A stretch of 60,000 nt of DNA from Tubiluchus corallicola. Taxonomy: Eukaryota > Priapulida > Priapulimorpha > Priapulimorphida > Tubiluchidae. Shown piece after piece: positions 48,201 to 57,667 of this stretch. The translations under genes and the position numbers were made by a program. The notes under the pieces are model-generated. The model saw nothing but the letters and a program-made list of their open reading frames with translations, had not been told where the DNA came from and did not search any database. Numbering within the stretch: the first letter of the stretch is position 1; each line of letters begins with the position of its first letter. The DNA is taken from contig JAQGDQ010000021.1 of assembly GCA_030141605.1 (NCBI GenBank), positions 560,001-620,000 on the forward strand, read 5' to 3'.

Positions 48201-51200
48201 CACAATCAAACTTTATGCTGCACCTTTAAAGTTATGGCTAATCATGTTTGATATATGGCAACTCTAACATTTAAAGAATTAGTAAACGATTGAAAGAGTA
48301 ACAATACAGCATAAGTTGTTAATTAAATGGCCACAACCAACTGTTACAGACTGTTCCATGAAGCTTTCAAATTTTAGAGACAATAAATAAATAAAGTGTG
48401 TAAAAGCAATGCAACCAATATTTAGTTCAAATACTGACACAGAAAGTGATTCCAGTGTTTAATACTTACAAAGTAAAAGTTTTTAAAGCAACAATAGGTA
48501 CACGAACTCCAGCATCCTCAAGTTCAACACCCAGCCTCTTTTTTTGTAAGTAGCTTAGTAGCCCTCCTGCAGCTCGTACCAGTAAAAAAAACACAATCGG
48601 CAGTGAATTTTTTTTGTTAAACATGAACTTGACACGTTACTTAACTTGTTTCCAATGATATACAATTTCCTGTCATCTGTGACAGGTAAAAGAAAGGCCT
48701 TATTAACAAACTTTCCAATCTCCATGTTTAATGGACTTTGGAAAAGCAACGACCAACATACAAGTAAATCATATAAGAACAAAATCAGTTGTTGTTTCCT
48801 TCGTTTTCAGTCCTCGAACAAATATTTTGCAAACTAATGGACAAACGAAAGCAAAAGTTTATGCAGAAAAGAACGGTCTATAGTTTTTACATTGAACAGT
48901 TTTAGATACAAGGTATCACTTGGAAATTAGAATGCTTTCAAATGAAATTGCTGTGGAACTTCCACAGACATTTTGCATCATTTTGTTAATTACTTCGCTG
49001 AATAAGAAATCTAAGCATTGTATTTACAATACTGGAAAGGAAACTTAATTGCACTAGTATCTCATGCAATTAGGCTGTTATGGACATTTTTGCGTGGGGA
49101 TGTCAAAACTACAGAAATATTCATATTGTGAAGGAGTTAATGTCACAAACCTGCACAGTTATTGCTGTAAGCCAGTTTTAACATTTGCTTAAATAACTAC
49201 AGGATATGTAATTTACATCCATAATCGCGAAGGAGTTAATGTCACAAACCTGCACAGTTATTGCTGTAAGCCAGTTGTTTTAACATTTGCTTATATAACT
49301 ACAGGATATGTAATTTACATCCATAATCGCAAAGGAGTTAATGTCACAAGCCTGTACAGTTATTGTCGTAAGCCAGTTGTTTTAATATTTGCGTAAATAA
49401 GTACAGTATAAATGTAATTTACAATAGTCAAACAAATTTTTACTGGATACGATCTGTAAATTTTACATGAATTGTGTACCAAAATGCAACAAAAAACATC
49501 CCACTAAAATTCCTAAACCATATATATTTTACAGGAAGAGGAAAAAAACATGAAGGATATGACATATCTGACACCTACACAATTCAAAGCTTACACGTTT
49601 CCATGTCTGAAAGCCATGCTAGATAGAAGTAACTTACCATATTAGCATTACTAATGTCTATCAGTGATGTTATGTACAGTGACCGGTCAGTATCAGACAT
49701 CGCCCGTAAACTAGGAAGCTGTAATGAAGTGATTCGACGTCTGCAACTCTCAAATGCTATAAAAATAAAACAAATTTGAAAGTTCTGTTTCACAAAATTC
49801 TAAGAAGGCAACAATAATGTAAAAACAGCTGAGTAAGTAATAAACATATTACCCAATCAATGTGTATAGGAAAGAAATGATTGTAGTTTACTACAGTACA
49901 AGAAAAGTAACTTAAGGCTATGCATTTATCAATGGCACACGTTGTAATGCGGAGACAGGGGTTACCAAAATCAACAGCAGGAAGCAACTCCAATGGAATA
50001 ATGTTTTCATCCTCTTCCACTTCAATGTCAGCTGCTAAAACACAGGGCAGAGAATAATTTATTCAATACTTTACATAACACGTAAGAATTTCGTGTAAGA
50101 GATTCCTAAATTTCTACATGTGATATACCTATCTTGACCTCCCTGATTAAATAATACATGATCACTGATTCGCTATAACAGTAAACAATAAAATGTCTGT
50201 GAGATATGTATTTCTGTCTCTTGTTGCAGACTGTTAGTGATGACGAGAACAAATTTCCCAGGGAAAAGATGAAGCCAATCATTATTTAATTTTGTATTTT
50301 CTCACTTAAAAAAGCAACATGTCATGATAAATCTTATAATTACTTACACTGTCTAGCACAGCATTTTTTCAAAACCTTGATCATTTGTTCATCTTGTTTG
50401 CATCCAGTAATGATGCAAGAAGGGCATACCTGAAATACAACTATAAAAATAAATGAAATTATGTTGTTATACTTTTCCAGTTTTCCAAAACACTTATGCT
50501 TGAAAATTCAACGAGCACAAAAAATAATTAGAAACACCAACAATTTCTGAGTGCACATTACAATACCTATACTAACAGGGGCGTCGTGCACCCAAAAAAA
50601 TTTTAAATTTTGAAAATTTAATTTTGAAAAAAATAAACAGTATTTTGCGTGCAAGAAAAACGATTTATTTAACATGGCATTTAACTTAAAGCTATAGCAA
50701 CGGAAACTTAATTAAAATTAAAAATTAAATTAAAATTTAATTAAGTATTTATCAGCTGTCAGGAATCCGACGCAGAACTACGTCCCGCAATGGCCCGCGA
50801 CGGATGTACTCATCCTTTTGGATTCGTTCTGTTGGAATCGACGTTACAGTAGATACAGATGCCGTAGAACTTGTGTCGGGAACACGGTTGGACTTGAAAA
50901 ATGAAGTCAGATTGGACTGCCTTGACATCGTTTAAGAAATATAGCTAAAATCGCAGCGAAAACTAGCAAAGATTTTCCTAGCAGCAGAAAAATGATGAAA
51001 TGTGCTCAAATTAGTAGCAAAGAGTCGTTAATGTCCAATCAGGAGGTGGCTGAGCCGTGGCTCATCAATTGGTATCTCCCAAACGGACTCTCTGGTACTA
51101 GGCTAGCTCGACAAACTGACTCTCTGGTACTAGGCTAGCTCAACATGACTTCAATGTTTGCATTGTTTTTGCTCTATTATTTCACTTATTCTCTATTATA

Positions 51201-54200
51201 ACACACTGCTGAACGAAGCTCGAGTGCTAACTGAGCCGTTTTGTTAACTAACAGTCTTTTGTGCAAAGACGCTAATGCTACTCAACGAGCTGTTAACTGT
51301 TCCTGCCTGCCTCCTGAATAGATAGATTACAGGCAAACAAATTAACTACATCCTGACTTTCAGGTAAACACATACTCATGCTCATACTGTTCGCATTTAT
51401 GGAGCGCTGGCCACGTGTCAAAAAGTCGAAAATAAATTTGCTTACCGGTCTCATTACGAGCCGCTGACGCCCTTCAAATTTTTGACATTTTCTAAAAAAA
51501 ATTGGGGGGCCCGGGCCCCCCGGGCCCCTATGGCACGACGCCACTGTATACTAATAAATTCATCACAAATACTTATAATGACATACTAATTTAAATTATT
51601 TAACAGAGGCTACAACCAAGGACCTCTATAACTAAATGGACGTGACATATGCTGCGTCACGTGACTATTGTTCTACGATCGCCAGCTAACGAGAGGTGCC
51701 CAGCTTGACAGGTCAAAGTGTTTACCGTTTACGCGGGCACTTGAAACTAAGTGTATGAGTTTGCTGTAGTGTTTGTTGCTATGTAATGTTATTTATGTTA
51801 CTGGTTGAGCACTAGACTTTTTATTGCTATGATAATCGTCATTATTCCTGATCGTTGTTGTACCACGCTGCCGACAAGGATACGCTGGAGAAAAAACGAA
51901 TAGAAGGTGTTCCAGTTGCAAACAAAACTTTGCTACAAAAATGGTGAGTAATATAATTGTCGTACATGTAACATTGTCACTGAGATTTTGGAACTAACAT
52001 TGGAAACTACGAAGTAGTAAAATTAATTTATGCAGAATGTTAATTATCAGCAGTCTGGTTATTTAATTTCTTGTACAAACTGCGTCATTCTAAGTTTGCG
52101 CACTGTGCCGATCGGTAGGTATACTGTACATAATAAAATTGCTACTGTATGCTACGTTTATGCAAATGTATTATCTTACATATTTTTTAATTTTGGTAGG
52201 ATTCCTCGAGAAGGCTGGCAACCAACAAAAGTGTCGAGAATTTGTTCACTCCACTTTGTTGAGGATGATTTTGTAACAAAGTCTGTTGATTCACTAAATA
52301 AATTTTGCAGAATAATGGAAATTGTGGGACCCAGGAATGTGAAACATTAACTGCTGTGACTCAAACTTCACATGCTTTAATTGCATTGTCAAACTATATC
52401 TTCTGCAATATTCCAGACTTTGAGTATTTGTTAACTGGTAACTTGCAGACTGATCCTATAGAGAGACACTCTGGCTGGTATAGGCAGCTAGCTGAAGGAA
52501 ATTATTTTATATCTGTTCGGCAGCTTTTGCAGTCTGAAAAGAGCATTAGGACATCTTCGCTTGTCAAATTTAATGATTTAAAAATACCTGAGATATCAAA
52601 ACAATTCAGTGCTTGTAACACAAGTATCAATGATAACTATGGAATTCTCATACTTTCAGATATCATAAAAGATTTTAAAGTTGATATTGACCTCAATGAA
52701 GATTTTTGTGGAATCATACATTTTGTAATTGGTTATGCTGCTAAAGTTGCAGCAAGTGGCTTGAAATGTAATGACTGCATTAGTTTTATTAAGTCCCAAC
52801 AAATCTGCATGATGAGGTTCTATTTTGACTTAACTACACTTCCTGTTATAGATGCCTTTTTTCTCAGTAGATAGAGGTGGTTTGTGCTGCCCAACAGAAT
52901 TTTCATTTGTTGCCTGTTATTATGTATGGTGCTATATACAATTTCTTCTAAAGCAAGAAAGTTTTAAAACATTTTTGTCAGCTGATTGCTCCCATCTGCA
53001 GGTGCAGTCTACTGTCATTCTTGAAAAGCTGGAGTTGGAACATATGGATGTTAGTAGCAGTGTCTGCAAATGTACACATTTATGCAGAAACCTTTTGCAC
53101 AGATTAATTCTCATTTTTATCAAAACAATTTTTAAAAATATAACAAATTTCAAAATGACATTATTCATTAGTCAAGAAAGCATGTATTATCAGAAAACAA
53201 CAAAACCTTACCATACTGTAAAAAAAATGCAAAAGTTCAATCTGAGAAAATTTAATCAGAATTGTGTTTCTCAAGAATGAAAATAGACAACGCATGTAGA
53301 CAGGAATATTGGGTCTTGAAAATTTAATTTGGATAAATTTTTAACTGGATAGAAATTTGTAATTCTCTCTGTTTATTACATAAAAGATTTCAGTGAGTGC
53401 CAAAGTGATTCTTATGATGTGAAATAACACTTAATGCTGGCATGTACATGCAATTATTTTTCTGTATTTTTGAATATTTCTATCCTGTATTTAAATGTTA
53501 CTCAATTCTGAATGCAGAAATGGGTTTGTGTGCACTAATGCCAAAATTTATCACTTAAACTAGTAAGACAAACTATGTTCTTCATCATTTATCTCATAAT
53601 ATGCGATGGTCTGAGTGCATAGATAAAAAATTTACGTGCCATGTCCACTTTAGTTACAGAGGTCCTTCCTACAACTTACCAGATGTAAGGATATCAAATG
53701 TGGCATCTTCTGAACAATCAGCCATCAAATATAATTCTGCAGACTCTGACTCATAATAAGCAGCACCAAGTTTGCCACTGCTCCAAATAACACTGAGTAT
53801 TACCTAGTATGTGAAAAATTAATATGAACAATACAGAACAAAGTCTACTTAAATAAAATAAATTTATTTAATATATTTCATTTATAAATTTTACATAATT
53901 TCAATTTAAATTTTTCTGCCTTGAAATTTTGTTACTTTATTAGTTCCTGTCAACTAATAACAACTGATCATTTCTTTACCTTAACAAAGAAAGTATTCTT
54001 GTCGGGTGTTCCTCAAAATGTGTAACATTAAAATGTTGTCTGTAATCATTTCTCTATAGCCCATTAATTTTGACTTTATAATTATATAAACCAAGCATCC
54101 CATGCAATGAGTTGTAAATATGTGCAAGTCACTTGTGACATGCTTTTGAGATAAAAATATTTCGAAATAAAAAACAATAATCAATTTTGCAAACTTAATG

Positions 54201-55025
54201 CCGTTTTGTTATCAATATCTAAGTGAATCGGAAAGTCATGAGTGCAATATGCTAACAACTACTTACTTACTTGCTAACAACTATGCTAAATGCTAGCAAA
54301 GATAGAAACTTAACTATTTTTGCATAAATTATAGTTCATACTTGGCCATTTTCCTCATTACTCTGCATTGCCATTTCATTATGGACTTGTACGTCACCAA
54401 TTTCAATAGATTCTTCGGTGCTCAAATAATTCGTGGTTTGTATGGACCCTCTGACAGATGCGCCAGAAAACCTTCCAGTTCCCAACGATTGGCGCGAGCT
54501 TCCAGCTACCGCTGAGAAAAAACGTTCCTTGATGAGGCCACCAAAAAATGTGTTGTTAATTTTTATAATTAAAAATAAGTTGGGTTTTACAACATCAGTG
54601 ATGTCACATGATTTTTTTTTATATTCCTCAACATCAGAATCCAGAATTCAATGACGACACTTGCTTAAATTGATGTTTGTGGCAAGACTGGAGCCTGGCT
54701 CTTTATCAATGATATCTATCATACGATATCCCTTTAAGATCAGGTACTGAACCATCAGAGCTGCCTCAGCCAAATTTGAATGTTTAGAACCCCTTTTTAT
54801 AACATAAACATCAAAGATCAATATGGCAAATAAAACTCCCTATAATGAGTATCGATCCCAATCAGTAATGAACCGTTCACACAAAGTATGCATGCCTAAT
54901 CACTCTTGCCGTAACTTCAAATAGTGAAAATAATTAGTAATATCTAATACATACATATTTCTAAAAAATACCAAAATTTCCTTACCCATTGTGCTCCTAT
55001 CCATGCCAGAACTGCTGTTAGCCAT
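33205..55025 (-). CDS. MSH5: MutS homologue 5, meiotic crossover factor, 25 coding exons
   Basis: Exons on minus: 55025-54986, 54511-54342, 53803-53680, 50440-50348, 50034-49966, 49756-49638, 48579-48470, 48110-47992, 47367-47183, 46875-46813, 46507-46439, 46156-46027, 45615-45506, 44102-44022, 42172-42127, 41509-41468, 41167-41071, 40826-40737, 40272-40146, 39793-39644, 39532-39458, 38671-38534, 37064-36927, 35820-35747, 33310-33205. Total 2565 nt, 854 residues (human about 834). With MSH4 it forms the clamp that stabilises meiotic recombination intermediates; mismatch-binding domain I is absent as expected. Diagnostic segments are [42 protein letters not shown], Walker [10 protein letters not shown] (615-623), [17 protein letters not shown], Walker [13 protein letters not shown] (DE 695-696), FISTHFH, and C-terminal [15 protein letters not shown]. 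Oddities: exon 7 has a TG acceptor, exon 22 a GC donor, and several transposons sit in introns. Confidence 0.92.
34600..34800 (-). repeat. Partial duplicate of the MSH5 exon 15 region
   Basis: The minus strand from about 34784 reads GATCTAATAGTATCTCTTAC.. TACAAGAACCCAATCACAGAT then GTAAGTG. This nearly repeats exon 15 (42172-42127), which encodes [13 protein letters not shown]. The flanks also match (GTTGATGTTTCCAAAAATTCACT here, GTTGAAGTTTCCAAATATTCACT near 42005). It lies inside the last intron, 3' of its parent, same orientation. Confidence 0.7.
38825..39014. mobile_element. 190-bp pogo/Tigger-like MITE in an MSH5 intron
   Basis: The ends CAGTAAATCCTCACTCAACG and, inverted, CAGTAAGTCCTCACTTAACG differ at two of 20 positions. 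TA flanks both sides (38823-38824 and 39015-39016). There is no coding capacity. Internal GTTAAAC/CGTTAA words repeat the terminus. Located between exons 21 and 22 of MSH5. Confidence 0.75.
41757..41884. repeat. Two-copy 64-bp tandem repeat
   Basis: GGTAAAAGTTTAAAATTTTT..AACATACCTTT is present at 41757-41820 and 41821-41884 with only two visible substitutions, so the duplication is recent. It lies in the MSH5 intron between exons 15 and 16. Confidence 0.95.
42503..42718 (+). pseudogene. Non-LTR retrotransposon C-terminal fragment
   Basis: The frame reads [20 protein letters not shown] and later [13 protein letters not shown], resembling the W(I/L)GHVLRMPDD..K(R/K)PVGRPKLTWLD region that follows the reverse transcriptase domain in several LINE clades. 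It has no start or upstream domain and ends at a stop near 42718. It is embedded in the TTAA-flanked element. The identification rests on remembered motifs only. Confidence 0.5.
43297..43720. repeat. Degenerate trinucleotide-type simple repeats
   Basis: GATGATGACGGTGGTGATACTGATGAC-type repeats span about 43297-43375; GGCAGTGGCATGG / AGCAACGACAATAG-type repeats span about 43585-43720. Both are inside the TTAA-flanked element. Confidence 0.6.
49130..49430. repeat. Three-copy minisatellite, 99-102 bp period
   Basis: AAGGAGTTAATGTCACAA.. CTGTAAGCCAGT..TTTAACATTTGC..ACTACAGGATATGTAATTTACA is repeated with starts near 49130, 49229 and 49331. The third copy is the most diverged. In the MSH5 intron between exons 6 and 7. 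Confidence 0.92.
50576..51546 (-). mobile_element. 971-bp hAT deletion derivative with 8-bp TSD
   Basis: Terminal inverted repeats CAGGGGCGTCGTGC and, inverted from the right, CAGTGGCGTCGTGC (one mismatch in 14) are flanked by a perfect 8-bp duplication TATACTAA (50568-50575 and 51547-51554), the hAT signature. Internal features are an AT-rich tract near 50690-50750, a 58-codon ORF, a 23-bp direct repeat (51087-51109 and 51119-51141) and a GC palindrome (51504-51521) near the right end. It has no intact transposase. It lies in MSH5 intron 3, same strand as its ORF. Confidence 0.88.
50752..50928 (-). pseudogene. 58-residue N-terminal remnant of a hAT transposase
   Basis: The ORF starts [20 protein letters not shown], the kind of N-terminus (..SFFK..) placed before the zinc-finger region in several hAT transposases, then continues Ser/Thr-rich and ends [10 protein letters not shown] before TGA. 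The zinc finger, catalytic and dimerisation regions are missing. QSNLTSFF fits the PCNA-interaction (PIP-box) consensus. It is probably the first exon left in a deletion derivative. Confidence 0.55.
51617..53668 (+). mobile_element. P/THAP-type DNA transposon relic in MSH5 intron 3
   Basis: About 30-bp imperfect inverted ends, AAGGACCTCTATAACTAAA at the left and AAGGACCTCTGTAACTAAAG inverted at the right, followed by TGGAC(G/A)TG. The flanks share CTACAAC (51610-51616 and 53669-53675), 7 bases of an expected 8-bp P-element duplication. The interior carries THAP and P-transposase-like coding remnants on +. Length 2.05 kb, shorter than autonomous P-type elements. Antisense to MSH5. Confidence 0.75.
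51829..53280 (+). pseudogene. Broken THAP/P-element transposase
   Basis: An N-terminal THAP zinc-finger remnant spans a putative intron: donor after 51943 (TG then GTGAGT), acceptor before 52200, joining ..KTLLQKW to [19 protein letters not shown]. Upstream, the [12 protein letters not shown] segment is in another frame, with the change at a six-A run (51891-51896). Further on, frame 2 (to 52874) has [20 protein letters not shown] and [15 protein letters not shown], like the P-transposase C-terminal region, and frame 3 has [14 protein letters not shown] and a terminal [16 protein letters not shown]. The zipper and most of the RNase-H-like core between THAP and C-terminus are absent. At least three frame breaks make it non-functional. 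Confidence 0.7.
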
Positions 55026-56457
55026 TGCATTCAAGACACAGACTTACAATAGTAATAATTAAACCTAAATTAAACATTTACCGTAATTTATTACTAGCCC
55101 ACAAGCTCCAATAACAACCGTTTAAAAAGTTTAACAAGTACAATCAATATAAATAGTCATTTTTTACAACTGGTAGCTTGTCTAACCTTTGACACATAAT
55201 CAAGGAGAGTTCTATCCAGTACAGTATCATCTCTGCTATTTAGTGTTTTTTATCAGATTGGTGCACTGGGTTATACATTTATTTTAGACCTTGCTCTGAC
55301 TGGTGGCTATGCTTAAGACCTTTAGCCTAAAGTAATACTTCACTTTAATAGTCTCTTGCAGCCCTTCCATCCACTAGTACTAAACAACTCTTTAGCTACA
55401 CTTCCCCTCCCACTATTGCTATGTTATCAGTTTCAACCACTTCAGTTAAAGGCCTGAAAAGAGACAGACAGCAACCTTTCAAGAAAATTGATTGTTGGGA
55501 GGACCTCTCTAGGACATCTAGATCCTGCCAAAATCTGTCAACCCATTATTTATAAGAATAATTAGCTTACATATGTCCAACTCTTTAAAGCCTTGGTGCA
55601 TTTCACTTCACTTATTTCTCTTCCACCTTACCTATGCTTCATACCTTCATGGACTTTGTAAGTAACAAGTATGTGAAAAAATAAGACACGGCCGAGACAA
55701 TCCATTTAGTCCAATGACGATTTGTATGATGTGATGAAGAACTCTTGGAATAAACAAATCCAAGACTGCACTGGATTAGGCATACACTAAGACTGTGCCA
55801 GAAATCTCCTCTCCCTATTGCATTACGTAAAGCTACTGAGCTGTTAAAAAAGCTGAGAGGGATCAGCTACTGACACAATTATATAGACATACTGCAAAAA
55901 GATTTAGCAAATACAACTCTAGACTTAAGGGTTGGTGCGTCGATCAGGGCAGTAGCAAGCGACAGGAGTGCCTGGCTGGTGTGCCATGTTTTTTGAACGT
56001 ATAAGTACTCAAACAACAATGATGACGGTTGTCTCTCACATAACTTTGTTTCCTTTCCAAAAGGCCATTATATGGCCTATTGCCACAAAAATTCTCTTTT
56101 TAAAGGTATTCGTTGAGAGCAAACTTAAGGTTTTTTTCTTAAAACCTTTTTAACGGCCCTTGCACTTCAATCTCCGCTGTATACAACAAAATTACACTAC
56201 TACTGCACTAGGAAGTAGGAACACATGCACTACAGTGCATTAAAGTATAGCCGGTATAAACCGGTAATTGCTGCATATGCTACTGCAAGTAATAATGATA
56301 ATCACAGCTATGTAACAGAAACAGATTAACGAAAAGAAAACACTGGTATTATTAAAAGTGTTGAGAAATGTTAACCCATTTACAAGAACATAGCATTAGA
56401 CATAGTCGTTGAGAAAAAAGCAGACAACGAAAAACACAAGTTTACAACGCTGTCGAT

Positions 56458-56519
56458 CACGTGCCCCAATCACATGATAAAGCGCCGTCTGTGGCAAACA
56501 TAGAAAACTGCGGCACGTG
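56458..56519. promoter_or_regulatory. E-box pair upstream of JUN
   Basis: CACGTG occurs at 56458-56463 and 56514-56519, with a CACATG at 56471-56476. CACGTG is the bHLH-ZIP (Myc/USF/MITF) core. Confidence 0.4.
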
Positions 56520-56550
56520 ACCACCATGGAAAGAGATGATTGGTTAAAAA

Positions 56551-56585
56551 TGACATCATCATGAATGACTCATCGGGATGAGTCA
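56551..56585. promoter_or_regulatory. AP-1/ATF site cluster in JUN promoter
   Basis: TGACATCA (56551-56558), TGACTCA (56566-56572) and TGAGTCA (56579-56585) lie 120-155 bp upstream of the JUN start. The last two form a perfect inverted pair around CGGG. TGACATCA is the same octamer as the jun1 element of mammalian JUN promoters, through which Jun/ATF2 autoregulates. An AT-rich TATA-like stretch (TTTATTTATATTTATTT) follows at about 56623-56640. Confidence 0.65.
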
Positions 56586-56704
56586 CTTTGTTGTAGTGTG
56601 TTTAATGTGATTTTCTTGTAAATTTATTTATATTTATTTCTTTTAAGCTTTTTTAAGTAAATTCTGCAAACGTGGCGGGGAATACTGCAGCCACTGCCAA
56701 AAAG

Positions 56705-57667
56705 ATGGAGCAGACGTTTTACGACGATGAAGCAGGATCCAGAAATGGGTCAGTGCGCGAAAAACGTCCGCAGTTTTCGCAGTTCGGATTTGGCCTTCAG
56801 CAACAGGATAATCCTATTAACAGGCCTGCATTCGCAGATAGTCAAAATTGCAACCACATTCGCGAGCTGAAGAAAAAACTAACACTTGACTTTGGTGCAG
56901 CCCCGGTGAACAAAAAGCCAAAAGTAAATCCTGTGTTAACTTCTCCTGACTTAAATTTGTTAAAATTGGCATCTCCTGAGTTAGAAAGAATGATCATCGC
57001 ACACCACGGCATGATCACAACAACACCTACACCAGGTCAAGCACAAATAAGTTTTCCAAAAACCCTTTCTGAGGAACAGGAATTATATGCTAGAGGATTT
57101 GCAGATGCTTTGAGTACATTAGAATATCCTCAACATAAAAATGAAGAAGATAATATAACGAGCCACAATGGTAGCGATAAACCTTATTCTCCAACTTACT
57201 TGGACCTTACTTCTCAGACTCATTTAACAAAAAATGTAACAAATGGAAAGGAATCTCAGTGCAATGGCAGCCAAGGAAATCTACTCTCAAATTCCGGTTT
57301 TGCTCCAACAATGTCACGAATACCAGTTGCGTTGACAGCAGCGAGCCATGTTAAGGAAGAGCCACAGATAGTGCCATGTTTAGATAGCTCCCCTCCAGTA
57401 TCTCCAGTTGACATGGAAGAACAAGAAAAGATCAAGCTGGAGCGAAAACGTTTGAGAAACCGAGTGGCAGCAAGCAAATGTCGGCGACGGAAGTTGGAAC
57501 GCATTGCTAGGCTTGAAGAAAAAGTCTCAGTGTTTAAGAGTCAGAACAATAGTTTACTGCAAACAGCAAATCAACTACAGGATCAGGTATCCCGACTGAA
57601 ACAGACGATAACTGAACACCGCAATGCAGGCTGCCAGATTACAGTAAATCCTGGTCTTGGTATTTGA
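56705..57667 (+). CDS. JUN: Jun AP-1 transcription factor, intronless
   Basis: A bZIP factor that binds TGACTCA sites as a homodimer or with Fos/ATF partners in the nucleus. The start is the ATG at 56705 (AAGATGG), giving METTFYDD-like [10 protein letters not shown]; the frame is open further upstream but only via a GTG at 56672. 320 residues. In order: basic delta-like segment ([17 protein letters not shown], about 51-67), JNK target region [19 protein letters not shown] with Ser80 and Ser90, ITTTPTP (about 104-110), SUMO-type VKEEP (about 216-220), proline-directed [10 protein letters not shown], basic region [20 protein letters not shown] (about 251-270) with the invariant NRxxAAxxCR, and a zipper with L270, F277, L284, L291, L298, ending GCQI. 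Intronless as in vertebrates; expected to be immediate-early and autoregulated through the promoter AP-1 cluster. Confidence 0.95.
   Translation: MEQTFYDDEAGSRNGSVREKRPQFSQFGFGLQQQDNPINRPAFADSQNCNHIRELKKKLTLDFGAAPVNKKPKVNPVLTSPDLNLLKLASPELERMIIAHHGMITTTPTPGQAQISFPKTLSEEQELYARGFADALSTLEYPQHKNEEDNITSHNGSDKPYSPTYLDLTSQTHLTKNVTNGKESQCNGSQGNLLSNSGFAPTMSRIPVALTAASHVKEEPQIVPCLDSSPPVSPVDMEEQEKIKLERKRLRNRVAASKCRRRKLERIARLEEKVSVFKSQNNSLLQTANQLQDQVSRLKQTITEHRNAGCQITVNPGLGI

Larger units (their letters stand above)
55026..56704. other. Divergent MSH5-JUN intergenic region
   Basis: The two start codons point away from each other across about 1.7 kb. The JUN-proximal 300 bp is rich in regulatory-looking motifs; the middle (about 55200-55950) looks like diverged repeat or intergenic sequence with no coding potential that I can support. 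CAGGGCAGTAGCAAGCGACAGGAG near 55945 is faintly like a hAT end but has no partner. Confidence 0.5.

Noticed and set aside
50421-50430. TTTCAG at 50431 as the acceptor of MSH5 exon 4
   Set aside because: It gives the wrong phase; the acceptor before 50440 gives the right phase and a gap-free alignment.
55945-55980. hAT-like left end CAGGGCAGTAGCAAGCG
   Set aside because: No matching inverted end or target duplication found.
56672-56704. JUN start at the upstream GTG
   Set aside because: Animal genes start at ATG; the ATG at 56705 has good context and matches the conserved JUN N-terminus.
57256-57504. 82-codon minus-strand ORF opposite the JUN bZIP region
   Set aside because: Antisense shadow of the coding sequence.
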